A stretch of DNA of 64,000 nt from Sarcocystis neurona (taxonomy: Eukaryota; Apicomplexa; Conoidasida; Eucoccidiorida; Sarcocystidae), in NCBI GenBank assembly GCA_000727475.1, contig KL647294.1:1114369-1178368 (forward strand), in the 5' to 3' direction. A program made the position numbers and the translations under genes. The notes below the pieces were generated by a model. It ran no database searches. It worked only from the letters and a program-made list of their open reading frames with translations, and had not been told where the DNA came from. Positions 45,101 through 54,900 of this stretch are shown here, piece by piece. Numbering within the stretch: position 1 is the stretch's first letter; each line of letters opens with the position of its first letter.

Positions 45101-47909
45101 CCACGACAAGAGAGAAAACAAGGAAGCTTTACAAACGAGCAGGTCGTCTGTAATGGGTGGTGCATGCCACAGCAGCGGATTTCCTGCTTTACGTGTTAAT
45201 TCCTCTTTTTACGTTCGGAAAGGATTTGATGCTCCTGCAAGAGTACACGCATTTGCAGAACAAGCAAGAGTAGCAGCAGCAGGGACGGTAGGAACAGTGA
45301 CACCATGGGCAACAGCAGCAGCAGGAAGGACAGCGGCTGCAGCAACAGTGACAACAAAGGGAGTACGAGGAGAGGAAGCAGAAGACGGGGGAGTGCTGGG
45401 ACAAGGAGGAGTAGGTATGCGCGAAGCAGGAGCACCAGCAGCACAACGGGATAAGTTACACCAGCGGACGGCAGCAGGGAGAAACCCTTATGGTTTTGTT
45501 CATGCCTCTGTCCAGCAGAGGGAGAAGGGCTTCTTTCCGTCTGTTGTGCCAGGCACTTCTTCTTCCTTTTCTCTGGCTTCTTCGTGTCGTGCCGTTGTTA
45601 TACCTTTTTACTCTCGTGCAAGCGCTGATGCAGCTAGCTGTGTTGCTGCCTGTGGTGGAGGTAACAGTGGCACTACTGCTGCTGCTGGCATCTCTCGATT
45701 TGCTGCTGCTACTGCTTTCTCTTCTTCTCCTAAATTTGCAGCGACTGCTGGAAATCCGATAGATGAGAAGAGAGGCGCTAGTGCGGCCAGTGCTGTTCGA
45801 GGTGCTGCTGCTGCTGCAACCGTTTGTGGTATTGATGCTGCTGTTTGGCGCGCAGCAGCACCTGTGGGGTCCGGAGAGAGAGTTGGCAGCAGCAGCAGCG
45901 GCAGGCGCCTGGAAGAGACCGCCGGTGCTATTGCAGCAGCAGCAGCAGAGGAAAACACAGAAAGCAGCAGACGTAGATGGAGCAGCAGCAGCAGCAGAGC
46001 GCGAAACATCAGAGGAGAAGGTAACAGAGACGAAGGCCAAGGGATTATGCAGCGTAGCAGAAGTAATGCGAGAACAGTAGCGAAAACTTGGAGACACGTG
46101 CTTCAACCGCAGCAGCATCTGCAGTCTCTTCACTTTTACCAGGGACAGTGTCAACAGCGGCAGAGGCAGCAGCAGCTCCAGCAAGAGAGGCGGCCGGCGC
46201 AGAGAACAGTATTCGTTCCAAAGCAGCAGCAACAACAGGCGTCTCACCAGTGGCAGAAGAGGCAGCAGCAGCAGGAGGAAAATAGAGAGAGCAGTTCTCT
46301 TGTAGCGACGAGTGGTGTACTGCAGCCCCAGCAGGGGGAACAGCGTCGGCAGCGGCAAGATTTTGAGAACAAACCGCAGGATCCAATTATGAAAAAAGGG
46401 GGAGGGCAGAGAGTAAACAGCGGTTTTGATGCAAGCGAAGACTTTACTGTGAGAAGAATGAGTTGCAATAGCAACAGCAGTAATAGTAGTAGAAGCAGCA
46501 GCAGCAGGAGAGAGTGGGAGGCTGCGGAAGAAGCAGCAGCAATTGCAGCAGCAGCTGAAGCAGATGAAGAAGAAGCCGCGGCAGAGAGGGACAGTGGAGG
46601 AGAGTGGCAGAAGGTAGCTACTGGGGCCCACTTGAAAAAAGTAGTGAGAGAGGAGGACTCAGAGATATCACAGCAATATATGCTGCAGTACATGCTGCTG
46701 CAGCAGCAGCGACGGCAGCAGCGAGCAGCAGGTGGTGGGAGTGCTGTCCATAGAAAACGGAACTCGTTTTCTGCTGCGGCTGCCGCTGATTCGGACTTCG
46801 CAGGAGGTGGTGACTCAGACGACAGCAGCAGAGAAAGGACACTTTTTCTGGAGTACGCAGAGGAAGCAGCAAGTGAGCAGGAAAAGAGGAAGAGGAGTGA
46901 GAGCAGGCAGGGAGAGGAGGATGGCAAGCAGAAAAGGAAAACGGAGGTAGCGATGCAAGAAGAAGAAAAGGGATTGAGACAGAGGAAGCAGCAGAAACAG
47001 CAGCAGGAGTTACATCAGCAGAACCAGGAGAACCTGGAGAAGGACAAAGGGCTGCTCCTTGCTGCAGCCACTATAAATGCTTTAATAGATAAAGTAAAAG
47101 CCTCAGTAGCAGCAACGACAGCGTTGACATCCCCACGGGGTACAGAAGAACAAGCAAGAGGAGAACTCGAAGAAGAAGACGAGGAGGAAGAAGGATGGGA
47201 GGGAGTTGGTGGCACGGCTGTTCCTGCCGCTGTTGCGTTGCATGCGTATAGAATGCTACGGGGAAGCAGAAATTCACTACTGCCGCCGAGGCTGCTGTTG
47301 CACGCTGCTGCAGGGAAGCATTTGCCCAGGCCAGTTGAAAAAGCCATGCACGCAGCTACTGCCGTCTATCGAAAGGCATTTAAGCAGGAGCAGCAGCAGC
47401 AACAGAAAAAGCAGCAGAGTGGCATGGTGGGCAGCTTCTACCGATGCGGCGCAGCAGGAAATGGGGTTGCGCTCTCGTTTACAGCAGCAGCAAGAGAAAC
47501 AGGAACAGCAATAGGAGAAGGAAGAGACGGTGCAGCAGCAGCAGCAGAATGGAGGCAACTAGCGACAGGAGCGATGGCTGCACGCGCATACGTAATGTTT
47601 TGGCCTACCGCAGCAGAACACGTAAAAGCCTTTTTAAATAATAACAATACGCACGGCGAAACTCTTGTTGAAGATGACGCAATAGGGGAAAAAGGAAAAG
47701 ACGGATATTTTGGTGCCGGAGGTGCTGTTGTTGGCCCCACTAAACTCACTAGTCATTCGAACCAAACGCAAGTGAGGCTTCTGTTGCCTCTGATGCTGCT
47801 GCTTCTGCTGCAGCTGCTTCTGCCGCTGCCAATTTTGCATGTGTTGTACCTTTTTCCGGTGCCGCTGTTTCTGGAGGATTTGCGTGAGTTTGTGTTGCTG
47901 CATTTCTGA
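36132..47909 (+). CDS. Giant Gln/Ala/Ser-rich protein (about 3,900 residues in one ORF)
   Basis: An uninterrupted plus-strand frame of nearly 12 kb. The first ATG is at 36132 (MYFRTQHPQKPQGAAAPGTN); the frame is also open a little upstream. Composition is extreme, with long alternating Gln-, Ala- and Ser/Asn-rich blocks that come from CAG-type DNA read in different phases. Non-repetitive islands include GEPTVDWLTRVFRSKESTFS near the N terminus, a His/Tyr-rich segment (YYHDHYHPPIHLHRHRCPQH, about 41,020-41,080), YSNAWKKELAVSFGQNRGDY and LGKVVSAKEKGGIQVPLLPL (about 42,750-42,910), acidic runs near 47,170, and HLPRPVEKAMHAATAVYRKA near 47,330. A donor (CAA|GTGAGG, exon end 47771, phase 0) probably ends the exon; the remaining Leu-rich codons to the stop at 47909 look intronic. 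No catalytic domain is recognised. A disordered scaffold-like protein is the likely picture, by inference. Confidence 0.7.
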   Translation: MYFRTQHPQKPQGAAAPGTNASTASPPSCAGAAAAGRGEPTVDWLTRVFRSKESTFSRPATANSLGNSSSRSNNKDTIRTSTNCTNRRALGRFESSALLPTPPYSQISLLQGGAPSGGMMPMPTPLPSVDQRLQHPVPRKLPMPQQQPQRHALEVSKQQPHNQQRIPLTRGLLQQRFPNLPLQEQQQMPGHEQQTPLQHQRQTPLHQLPQVSLQQQQSQIPLQQQVLLERQAQTSLQQQQQRGVMQLQQQHEQQQEAQQGTCFYSSIPPQPSLVQLMPTVQQPLLRTPLRQQQQQPPPPPPPTQYALRHPSERQPRWQRQQHQQHQPRLPQQEGLLQQQNSMQERAVLPQEHQQPGQPLRPPQQQEQETGTLQRERHDVLQARQQEFQGGEQAQQRQNLEQPQPQRASPPDAPTPLQVPEILPDPQPSQQYTHHQQQMQPQLHTQQLQQVQLQQQVPQETNLIHSAGTATLPEWGVPKSMDPERQNSNTVSRTSAAGHPLAASSPPTPLSPPVPPATPPNYTVFPPLDLEERQAGPVVDSAAVVVPPSAPLCGVEVSPPKALALKNTVAAVASSPFSRCVALDRNLDSHSSSSSKGNGTKVGGGGSRCVHTAATAVVEVKEAASDVNGAGRGASVSSAFSSVAAAFVAEQADGKTDGEENDIIRNCTAAGSSVLPAVAAGAGASTVAGSMCCSCVHTPPAPRFSAATSVGEEASPASGEVSAAKAAFNCATCRTTPQRLSTGATVTTTTTARTIVTPATATPIPAIADSPESAATRPSAAPKGATSNFVANFSAEASPAAATNKESTVEPAHAGPTAAPLPSASSCEAAKATATAITSPTAAAAPAAVAGVGAPVSAATSSAVAVGVNSSPTPRESTTIASAGTVPGVPTPRKTAAAQTKEAATTATIAAPAPVPLPPSSLLSASPAVLEVEPYDVAVKQGQQQKQTVKKRQTSLSAAVGQENLPEAALAASPRPPAVAAPAAATVATDAVAGAVPKVLSYAIPQPKAVESAIGQLRPRSASANTSAAAAALPTAGTALMAPDVTPPPAAALPRGGATDAAASDAAASALLSVALDAAVENTVASPSACAATVLASTVFQAPRKPPFRPNVVRDSVAAFGANAAVTRTRTREGESQQEQKSTEGASFSVFVASNANTAVAAPAAASPFAETELRPGFETPFGSCSSAGSSSTSNDSKILDWWGLRCEGAPFSRGNMQQQQQKSPRHEQQQQMQGQHVWPQQQQQLQHQQLQLQQLRQQQLQQPQLQQQQLQQQQLQQQQLQQQQRQQQQRQQLQLHQSRFISVASDSPQETTGADGGGSGCSGGSSRFSVGSAGKEEGEKQRKWDVYSLAAPGTASEATAVAVFGEQENEPVEAPSSWAAQKQDEAAEERRGRGCVFVTATEGSPTTLQKRTSGTYASAYTDGVQRQQPQEPDNTQNGQQQHKQRNVCLGMNGSVQQLFYYAAGAAAVYQPPCPIAGDNSWNSSNSRHSNGRRRRSRSRPRQRQQQEQQQQQREHERHSHPPQQQQQREQNLERTSSSNSSTRDITRSGQRNVCKYSDSGGFCSSEVSSRSQRFCREKSCSSLSYRSGSRYTSSSSSSEEDNAYYAYPQDYQIYPREPTQQGVQQQKQLRYYHDHYHPPIHLHRHRCPQHQRYSSSSRRALKYYAKLKKQLRVAVEAALTEQRSTVAAAALSAAYTKLVETLHSGVEYQPQPQQLFLHTDLHVEDSDRLQQQEQLQLHGYRQQQQTLQLQQHDQLQRQQQNQQYVKQHQQQRQQQQYPQQQFQQLQQQHWQYQGEDKRGDVNKWREQLAEEDTIQLMQAMQQKYQREEVEKEREQHRRGRPAVVPWYSVSTRRRSRDSSSSDSSRGNSNSNSNSSSIATSTSSCSSNSSAANRCCSGVGSSSITSSGNGSSTVFRSSLHSGSNVSSRNLRTSDGLLHFTNNGSCRSSSGCDGVLQSTSNSSNSNACNRGISHNDGRNRNGISKGFLSLNISRWKEGAGQEGGEEQQRQIQQIQRQVEEQEPRQHSLWRVKADPKGGSFFERETAVGARINYQAGIKRESGAAAATDFTGATNEDEEAAAAWTVDINAQQSQATVDEAKISLYIQDAPIRLPALPERTAAVPVATAEKNLDVAADAYSGTAVAESSNSAAAAATTGFQAVAATPAAAAPPPSLSQAAAKMGDAAITKAAGIAARRGVTGTVTEEVYSNAWKKELAVSFGQNRGDYGFESSRMTVAPGGVSLGKVVSAKEKGGIQVPLLPLGELERRRAAAAAAASCLASCGHHPLPHRLRNSRRNSSNSNSSSTTKQLPVEDGSLEATGERRGIVGGTEKDEEDGEVKSPLISCRDFLLSEDMTPERSLLPSPCRDSLRKFRRRIASHEAAAVAAVAAAAFTENYVPAGAVRGETDVAEIPDVAEVGAVRGGRDIAQVAGVAQVAGVAQVEAETAEAPAAAAPLMLAASKKETPANEAAKTVAANVRAEEKKASHQASNQAEQTSAGTEKKKTVVCGGFETALMGRSASEGGDAASVEINTSVTAVAAAAFAVCEASSEAFGFTAPETATSTATGSFGGVHSELAEVAVATTSTPAPAASPLLSKGTVTAVGAHAVSPAEGSVAARGSQQRKGEKVAVASLSYGPSSASQVLVSGVHREEKMIVAVPSSATAAATALASSAVAAETGAINSEKRTGLAAEKRAGEAVGHCYNAVEAVTVGPALATAAETTKVTVTATPAAGGREGGVTCCVGDTAIAAATGETGKEREGSHCESGNERRQNIDNKSILSVEKEEDTRYLWRAVAGACKSEGRPSDAASFSVAVPSSFGATDAGNTCALAVGSTASMSGLTQGGSFSSVVTVAHAERGVSAVGTDGVAAVATASACGVDCKESGMQQQQRQEHQQRQQRHRQPQQPRLPQEWQLQCRGPETYYSSHSSSSSASRGSDGRRKDKAFIQDCRSSSVISERVGRKESKGKEDGENGKEVEKAKEEARETSEQQRAHDKRENKEALQTSRSSVMGGACHSSGFPALRVNSSFYVRKGFDAPARVHAFAEQARVAAAGTVGTVTPWATAAAGRTAAAATVTTKGVRGEEAEDGGVLGQGGVGMREAGAPAAQRDKLHQRTAAGRNPYGFVHASVQQREKGFFPSVVPGTSSSFSLASSCRAVVIPFYSRASADAASCVAACGGGNSGTTAAAGISRFAAATAFSSSPKFAATAGNPIDEKRGASAASAVRGAAAAATVCGIDAAVWRAAAPVGSGERVGSSSSGRRLEETAGAIAAAAAEENTESSRRRWSSSSSRARNIRGEGNRDEGQGIMQRSRSNARTVAKTWRHVLQPQQHLQSLHFYQGQCQQRQRQQQLQQERRPAQRTVFVPKQQQQQASHQWQKRQQQQEENRESSSLVATSGVLQPQQGEQRRQRQDFENKPQDPIMKKGGGQRVNSGFDASEDFTVRRMSCNSNSSNSSRSSSSRREWEAAEEAAAIAAAAEADEEEAAAERDSGGEWQKVATGAHLKKVVREEDSEISQQYMLQYMLLQQQRRQQRAAGGGSAVHRKRNSFSAAAAADSDFAGGGDSDDSSRERTLFLEYAEEAASEQEKRKRSESRQGEEDGKQKRKTEVAMQEEEKGLRQRKQQKQQQELHQQNQENLEKDKGLLLAAATINALIDKVKASVAATTALTSPRGTEEQARGELEEEDEEEEGWEGVGGTAVPAAVALHAYRMLRGSRNSLLPPRLLLHAAAGKHLPRPVEKAMHAATAVYRKAFKQEQQQQQKKQQSGMVGSFYRCGAAGNGVALSFTAAARETGTAIGEGRDGAAAAAEWRQLATGAMAARAYVMFWPTAAEHVKAFLNNNNTHGETLVEDDAIGEKGKDGYFGAGGAVVGPTKLTSHSNQTQVRLLLPLMLLLLLQLLLPLPILHVLYLFPVPLFLEDLREFVLLHF
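39875..40015 (+). repeat. 15-bp coding repeat (QQLQQ)n inside the giant ORF
   Basis: Repeated unit close to cagctacaacagcag gives a run of Gln with a Leu every fourth or fifth residue, changing to Arg in the last units. The array is in frame and may form a long helix. Confidence 0.8.
43325..43460 (+). repeat. In-frame 18-bp repeat in the giant ORF
   Basis: Units close to gtagcacaagtagcaggt repeat in frame, encoding VAQVAG hexapeptides preceded by two looser copies with GAVRG. This is a small tandem array that differs from the surrounding CAG runs. Confidence 0.75.
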
Positions 47910-49300
47910 CGGCGACGCTTCTGGTCTTGCTTCTGCGTCTACGGGGTGTCTTCGCCTGCGTGTACTGTTGTTACTTGGCAGAGGGCAGAGCGGCAGTAGC
48001 AGCAGGAAAAGAGAAGGGAGCAACGGGGAGACAGAAAGTTCGAGCAAGAGACAACGATGCAGAGACGTGTGCTGCTGTAGCTGCCTCTAAAGAAGCCGTC
48101 CTTTGCAGTTTCTCTTGAGTCTTTACGTCTCTAATTACACGTACGAGTTCCACTCCCCACATGAGTTTTTCCGTGCACACAGAGACACGCACTGACACAC
48201 ACGCATAGGGTACACCCACACGTACGCGGCCCTACGTCTAATCGGCGTTATCCGGCGACGCCGGTCCTACTTCAGAATAAATCAACACTTATTATAGCTT
48301 GCATAGCTGTAAGTGTACATTTGCAAGTACACGCACACATACGTATACTTCGTCAATACACCTGCATAATTATCTGTGTGAACACCGCTTTTCTTCTTAA
48401 TAGATACAAAACGTCTACTGTAGTCGACATTCAAAGACTTGCGTGCATGTACAAGTGTGTACGTACTGACTACACATGCTTGTGCGCATAGAAACATCTA
48501 GTGATACAACGGGATCTCCCAGGAGAGAGGGTTATTTGTAAAAAAACAAGTTTTTATTCTGCAGACAGTGCAAATATTTGTATGGGTGTCTTTCTTTGTA
48601 TATGTGTGGGAACGAATGCATATGCACGAGGAAAAGGGAGACTTCAACTCGGCCTCGACTGAAAGGCACAGACACAAATACGCTGCCACATTGTTGAAAC
48701 GCTTACGACGTAGCTGAAATTTGATACAAAAACATTTACAGAGAGTTTTCCAGCAGAAGCAAAGACCCACAGCAACACACACGTACGTACATATATAAAT
48801 ATATATATATATAAATATGTCTATATTTGTTTATAACTGTAGCTACATATTTTTAAGATATACACATATTCGTGTGTATATGTGTCTATTCATATATATA
48901 TATATATATCTGGATACACATACACACGTACATACGTACATATATGTGTATGTGGATACACATCTGTATACCTGCATACCTGACTACGCGTGAGCGCATG
49001 TACAAACAAGTCCGCATCGGCTCCTTACTCTACTATTGTTGAATACTCTTCAATTAGACAAGTCCTGTCTACACGGAGTATATATATATAGATAGATTTA
49101 TAGATATATACGTACTTGTTAATATATGCATACATATATATATATATATATGTACAAAGATGCCTCGCTATGAGTTTGCTCGTGTACGAACACGTGCGTG
49201 TAACTCTAGTGTAAGTGTCCACGCATTCCTTCATGCACATTTGGTTATAAGTCCACATATACATATCTTTGTGCTTGTATATGTGCATGCATATGCGGAC
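47910..49300. other. Presumed intron after the giant exon
   Basis: Mixed sequence grading into TA microsatellites (48,795-49,150). No gene of its own is supported. It fits as intron between the donor at 47,772 and the acceptor at 49,306. Confidence 0.4.
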
Positions 49301-49306
49301 CTGCAG

Positions 49307-49401
49307 ATCCTTCGTGAACAGCTAAAACTTCTGGAAATTGATGGAGTGGTCGATGTAGTGCGCAGCTCCTTTGGCTGCTCCTGCTGCGTCTCATTTTTCT
49401 C
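49307..49401 (+). CDS. Candidate second exon of the giant-ORF gene
   Basis: Bounded by acceptor GACCTGCAG and an excellent donor (TTTCTC|GTAAGT). It starts in phase 0, as the donor at 47771 requires, and leaves phase 2. It encodes ILREQLKLLEIDGVVDVVRS followed by SFGCSCCVSFFS, a mixed-composition sequence clearly unlike the repeats around it. It faintly recalls the myosin converter (QL-x-G-V-x-x-x-R), but no motor motifs exist in the window, so that reading is rejected. Confidence 0.45.
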
Positions 49402-49719
49402 GTAAGTACATGAAACAGCAGCCGCAGCAGCAGCAGCCATAGCGACAGTAGCAGCGCCAGCAACGGCAACTGCAACAGCAGCAGCAACAGAAATTTCCTT
49501 TTGAGTTACTGGAACAGCAGTTCGCAGCACCCGTGACAGCAGAAGTCATTTTTTGTTTCAACTGGACAGACAATGCCAGGGAGAGAGCCACTGCGTCTTT
49601 TATCTACATCTTGTTTTTTTTTCTATTTTTTTGTCTTCTTCCTTACCCTCTGCCCTTTTTGAAATCTATCAAAATGAGGCTGTCAAAAAATTTATAGGAA
49701 AATGACCGTCTTGCCTCAG

Positions 49720-49881
49720 CCCCACACAAAAGGCGCAGCATCAGCATTTCACCTTCATCAGAAGCGAACACGGTGAAAAGAAGCTGCTGCAACTGTTCAC
49801 CATTGACGAGGTGGCAACCGGAGGAAGCCAAACAGACGCTGCTGCCAGGGTCGACAGGAAAGCAGTCTCCGACGCAGCTAC
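49720..49881 (+). CDS. Candidate third exon of the giant-ORF gene
   Basis: The acceptor TTGCCTCAG is followed by one base that completes a Ser codon from the previous exon. The exon ends at donor AC|GTGTGA in phase 2. It encodes HFTFIRSEHGEKKLLQLFTI then DEVATGGSQTDAAARVDRKA. No family is recognised. The minus strand over the same interval is also open and protein-like, so strand rests on the phase agreement with the neighbouring exons. Confidence 0.38.
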
Positions 49882-51027
49882 GTGTGAGGGGAGAAGGTAG
49901 AGAAGACAAACACGCAACAGCAACAGCAGCATCACCAAAAGGGCGAGGGAAAGAGAAAAGAGGACCTGAGTGTTTCCGACAGCGGCTGCCTCAGTAGTTT
50001 TCACAGACGAAACAGATGAAAGTACAGGAATAAGGTGGTGTAAGTGGAAGGAGGCATAGGTGTATGTGATATTTTGAGAAGACGGAAAACCAGAAGAAAG
50101 TGACGAAAACAACACAGGGGACAACGTTGAAAGTAAGGGATTGACAGAGTGCAACACAGCCGGTCGTAACGGCTGTTCCAAGAAAAAATATACGAAACAG
50201 CGGCAAATCCTACGTGGGCAGCTTCATACACATGTCTACGCATGAACACCCGTACATCAGTGGTGTATCAACAAAAGGAACAGAGGTTTACACGTAGAAC
50301 GAGACGTAGAAACACTATTATAGATGGTGTTTACCTGCTTGCGGAGACAAAATTGTTTACGCAGTGACGGATGCACACGTATAGAAAGTGATGTAGGGCA
50401 TCCAAACGTGCAAATTTGGACGGGTGTCCACAAGGTTAGATCTAGAAACAGACATAATCACTTGACGACATTTAAAGAGCTTAAGCAGTAATAAATACAT
50501 CTAGAACAGAAGAGGGCGTGCGAGGAAGATAGATGGAGAGTAAGAGATGTACGTTATTGTACATGTAGATAAATTCACTGTTCAAGATAGAATGGTGTGT
50601 GGATGTTGCGAACCATTGTCTACACGTATATACTTAAACATATACATACACATAAATGTTGCTATTTATATGTAAGTATAAATAGAAAGCTACACACACG
50701 TCCACCTATGTACAAACATATACACATATATATATATATATATATACATATACACGTCGAGAGAGAGGGTGAAAGAGAAGTCGGGAGACACCCGTTGAGT
50801 GTGAGTTCTGTTTACAGAAGTGTTGTACACGAGTTTTGGTGCTATCTACCTCATTGTTTACCCATGCGTACACGCACGTGTATATATATATAACTGCAAC
50901 CTTTTTTCATTGTTTATACATATATAATACATATATGATACGTTTGGTGTGTAGGTGTGTGTAAGTGAGAGTAACACACGTTTTCAGGAATTATGTGTAC
51001 TGGTACGGCGTGTACTTGTTGCTGCAG

Positions 51028-51722
51028 CGTCGACCAAATGCATGCGTTTGTACGTCGGTATTCGACTACCTGCGGTAGCGATGGCGACGCTGCTGTTGTA
51101 GCAGAGCGGGAGCGAAAACAGCAGCAGATACGGTGGCTGCAGGACATTTGCCGGGCAACGCTTGTGGTGCTGCTGCAGCAACGTAGAGAGGCAGCAGCAG
51201 CAGCAGCGGCTGCCGAGCAAAAACAGCAACTTGAGCTTCTGGAGCAGCAGCAGCAGCAGAGAAGTCGAAAAAGTAGAGACGCAGTAGCCGCCGCAGCAGC
51301 CGGGTGTGCAACAGGTGCGACGGCAGCTTCAAGGAAGGCAGCTGGGGGGGCTGTTGCTGCTTCGGCTTTTTCTGCCACTGCTTCTCCTTCTCCCCATTTT
51401 GCTGTTGCCACAGTAGCTCCAGACACAAGAGGAGCAGGCGGAGGAGGAGCAGGAGAGCAGACTGCGCATCGGCTTCGCATGCTCCATGAGCAGCAGCAGC
51501 TGCGAGAGGCAGCAGCAGCAGCAGCAGCGGCAGCAGCAGAGGCAGCTGCAGCAGCCTCAGGCGGTTTGACTGAAGCAGCACTCAGGACTCCAGCAGCAGC
51601 TGTTGCGAGAGAAGTGTGGACTGACATAAAAAAGAAAGGATTGAATACACTGCTGCTCGTAGTCCCTGCTGCTCTCTCTATGCAGGAGCAAGCCTATACG
51701 TCACCCCCGGGCCAATCTTGTC
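51028..51722 (+). CDS. Candidate coiled-coil exon of the giant-ORF gene
   Basis: The exon starts after TTGCTGCAG in the phase left by the previous exon and ends at donor TTGTC|GTAAGA in phase 1. It begins VDQMHAFVRRYSTTCGSDGD and continues into a charged helical region (AERERKQQQIRWLQDICRAT, then Gln/Glu/Arg/Ala-rich), predicted by eye to be coiled coil. It closes with non-repetitive VAREVWTDIKKKGLNTLLLV. An alternative reading takes the exon 40 bases further upstream with an in-frame ATG (50993), which would make it the start of a separate gene. Confidence 0.45.
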
Positions 51723-51979
51723 GTAAGAAAGAGGAAGAAGAGAAAAAGACAACAGCATTAGCAGCAACAGAAGCAACCGCAGCAACTATAGTAGCAGTAC
51801 AGGTGGCAGCAGGGAAAGAGAGCAATGGCGCGAAGTAGAGAAGCAAAGGGAAGGGCGGCAGCACAGATGATTGCAGCAGTCGAAGTGAGAGAGAAGGAGT
51901 CAGAGCAGTAAGAGATGCGTGTAACAAGGCAGCAGCAGCGCAAAGGTGCGTGCCGGCGTAAAGCAAAGAGGCCCTCGAC

Positions 51980-54900
51980 AATCAAAATGAAAAAACAGAG
52001 AAACAGGGGAAGAAGTGCGCACAAGAAGGGGCTAAATATAATTCGTATTTCTTCTACTTACCAGCAAGCGCCGAGAAACAGACGCGTGTGCGCCTGTTTG
52101 TGTGTCTGTGTCTATTTCTTTCTCTCTCTCTCTCCATTCCTAGGTCTATGTTCCCCTCCCTCTCTCTCCTTTCCTACTCATATATATATTGAGGCGTAGT
52201 CCATCTCCTTACATATATATGCATATGTATAATATATATATATATATGAATATATGTACGTGTACACTTTACGCATGCCATCACCTAGACACACTCGTTG
52301 AAACGATATAAATCCTGATCTGCACAGAAGAATGCACCTATTTCCCTTCTAGTCGTCTTTTATTTCTCTCTTTTCCCATCCCTCCATGACCTTCTTTATC
52401 TTGTGTTCTGCCTCTACCTCGCTCTCTTTCTCTCTATACATATACATATATATAGATATAGATAGATAGATAGATAGAGAGATAGATACAAACAACTATA
52501 TGTGCGCGAGCGTGCATAATCCAATTTAATATATATGTACCCATATGTAGGTACACACAAATAGATAACGCAAACAGATACACACACACGTATAATATAT
52601 ATATATATACATAGATGAGAGTGTTTCGGTGTTGATACATAGTAGCAGTTCCTTATTATTTTGTGCGGTCGTGTTTGTATGTGTGAAGCTGGAACGACCC
52701 TGGTAGAAGGCGGTCCACAACGAGGAGAATTTGCTGTCTTCTCTCTGTCTCGAAGACAAAACCTGCTTTTTACTTTGCTGCTGCCACAGCCATCCATTTA
52801 CTGCTGCATGAGCGCTCGTAGACAAGCCCGTACGCATACACGCCACTGCACAGGTGGAATGTACTACACCGTAATTCCCTACGCAGGCGCTCGTTTACCG
52901 TCAAATAATAATATCTATATGACTAAAAATAAAGATAAGAAGAAGCAGAGAAAAGAAATAAGCCCTCCTCCGATATATATATATATATACACAGATTCCG
53001 TAGGAGAAATAAATAAGTCCTCATCGGATATATATATATACATATACACATATTCCGGAGGAGAAAGAAGTAAGCCCTCCTCCCCTATATATATATATTC
53101 GGAAGGAGGAAGGAATAAGTTCGCCTCCCAGGTATGTATATATATATATTTATATATTTATATATGCGTGCGTCGTCAGTGTGCGCGTGGATATAAAGAA
53201 GTCGTCACAGACAAGTGAACACATATATAAATAAGGAGGGACAAAGGGAGAGAGTGAGAAAAAATCTTAGATAGCTACAGACAGAGGCGCGGGTCCGAAA
53301 AAAAATGTTACCGTGCATGAATTCATCTACATATTTATGTATATATATATATTTATATATACATATAGTGGGAATGTAGATATGCGTAGATGGGTGTGCG
53401 TTCGCACCTACATACAGATGCATATATATGTATATATATATATATATTCGCTTGGAGAGAGAGAAAGTGAGGGTGGCGAGAGAGAAGAGAAGAGAGAAGG
53501 ACACAGTAATATACGTATGCATATATATGCCTGTAGAGAGAAGAGAAGGGAGAACTACGTAGTACAAGGGAGAGAATAGAGACCCGAGTATGCGATGAAA
53601 AACATTCAGGAAGATGCAATCAGAAACCTGCAGGTGGACACAGCTGCTGCACGTAGGTCTCTTTGAATAACAAACGGGGTCTTCTATTCAGTCTCCCTAT
53701 CTATATATAGATACATACATATATATACATATGTATATATTCAGTAGCAAAGGCACAGGGAAACATAAACGTAAATGTGTACAGACGTTTAAGTGGACAC
53801 ATGTGTATACGTATGTAGAGTGACATAGTCGCAATTGTGTGTGTGCGTGTGTGTATATATGTATATATCCATACATATATATATATATTCGTACGTATGC
53901 ATGAGTAGACTGATCTATTAATACATGTAAATAAGTATCAATTTCTACATACGTATATATATATATATATATGTGTGCAGATAAGTACGGAAGTCTACGT
54001 ATATATAATAGTTGTAGAGAAACAAGTCTACTTTCTGATGTCCTTCACAGGTTTGAAAAGCTCTTCACTTGTGTACAGTTACACGGTTCATGCAAACATT
54101 TTATGTAGTACTTCTATACATTTGTCCCTTGATTTGTGTTTGTTCAGCAGATGCATATATATATATATATATAGGTGTATATGTCCAGATCTATGTTTGT
54201 CGCTTGGGTCCGGTGAAGGAGAATTATAACTTGTGATTGCATGCATGTGCTGTGTGTCTGCGTTGTATTGTACCTGCATGTGTGTGTTTTGTATTTCTTC
54301 CTCTGTCAAAAAAAGTTCACCAACTTGACAACATATTTTTCTTTTTGACTGCAAAACTCTCACATCGGCAAATGTACCTACGCATCTACCTCTCTTCCTC
54401 AACACATCCACAAACATATGTCTATATATCTATACTTGTATATACACGTATGTTTTCCCCTCTCTTATTCTACATAGATGTATACAGGTATATCTCTGCC
54501 TCTCCCTGGATATATGTATCTGTATATACATACACTATATATGTATATATGTACATACATATACATATATATATATATATACACACTATATTTACATACG
54601 TATGTATTTGCATATACGTACATATACATGTAGTGTATATATATATATGTATATATGTATATATATACAAATACAATACATATGATAATATATACGTTAT
54701 ATATTTGCATACATTTATATTCGTATATGCGTATATATGCATATACATACATACAACATATGAATATATATGTATATGTATACAGACCAAATGAGTATAT
54801 GTATGTACACGTGCACAGCATTTATACGTATGCGCGTGTATGTTCTGTGTTAGTCTGTGTATTTGGACGGTGATTTATTTTTGCGCCTTGAGGCACTTGA

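Noticed and set aside
49307..49401. Myosin converter-like sequence (ILREQLKLLEIDGVVDVVRS)
   Set aside because: No P-loop, switch or SH1/SH2 motor motifs occur anywhere upstream, and the following candidate exon does not continue as a converter. The resemblance is short.
49720..49881. LLQLFTIDE resembling the tail of RAD54-type SNF2 proteins
   Set aside because: Only a few residues match and no helicase motifs are present in the window.
49643..49909. Minus-strand frame with SCVGDCFPVDPGSSVCLASS and QLLFTVFASDEGEMLMLRLL
   Set aside because: Protein-like, but the plus strand here has splice borders and phases that link to neighbouring exons. Both cannot be right, and the plus model was preferred with low confidence.
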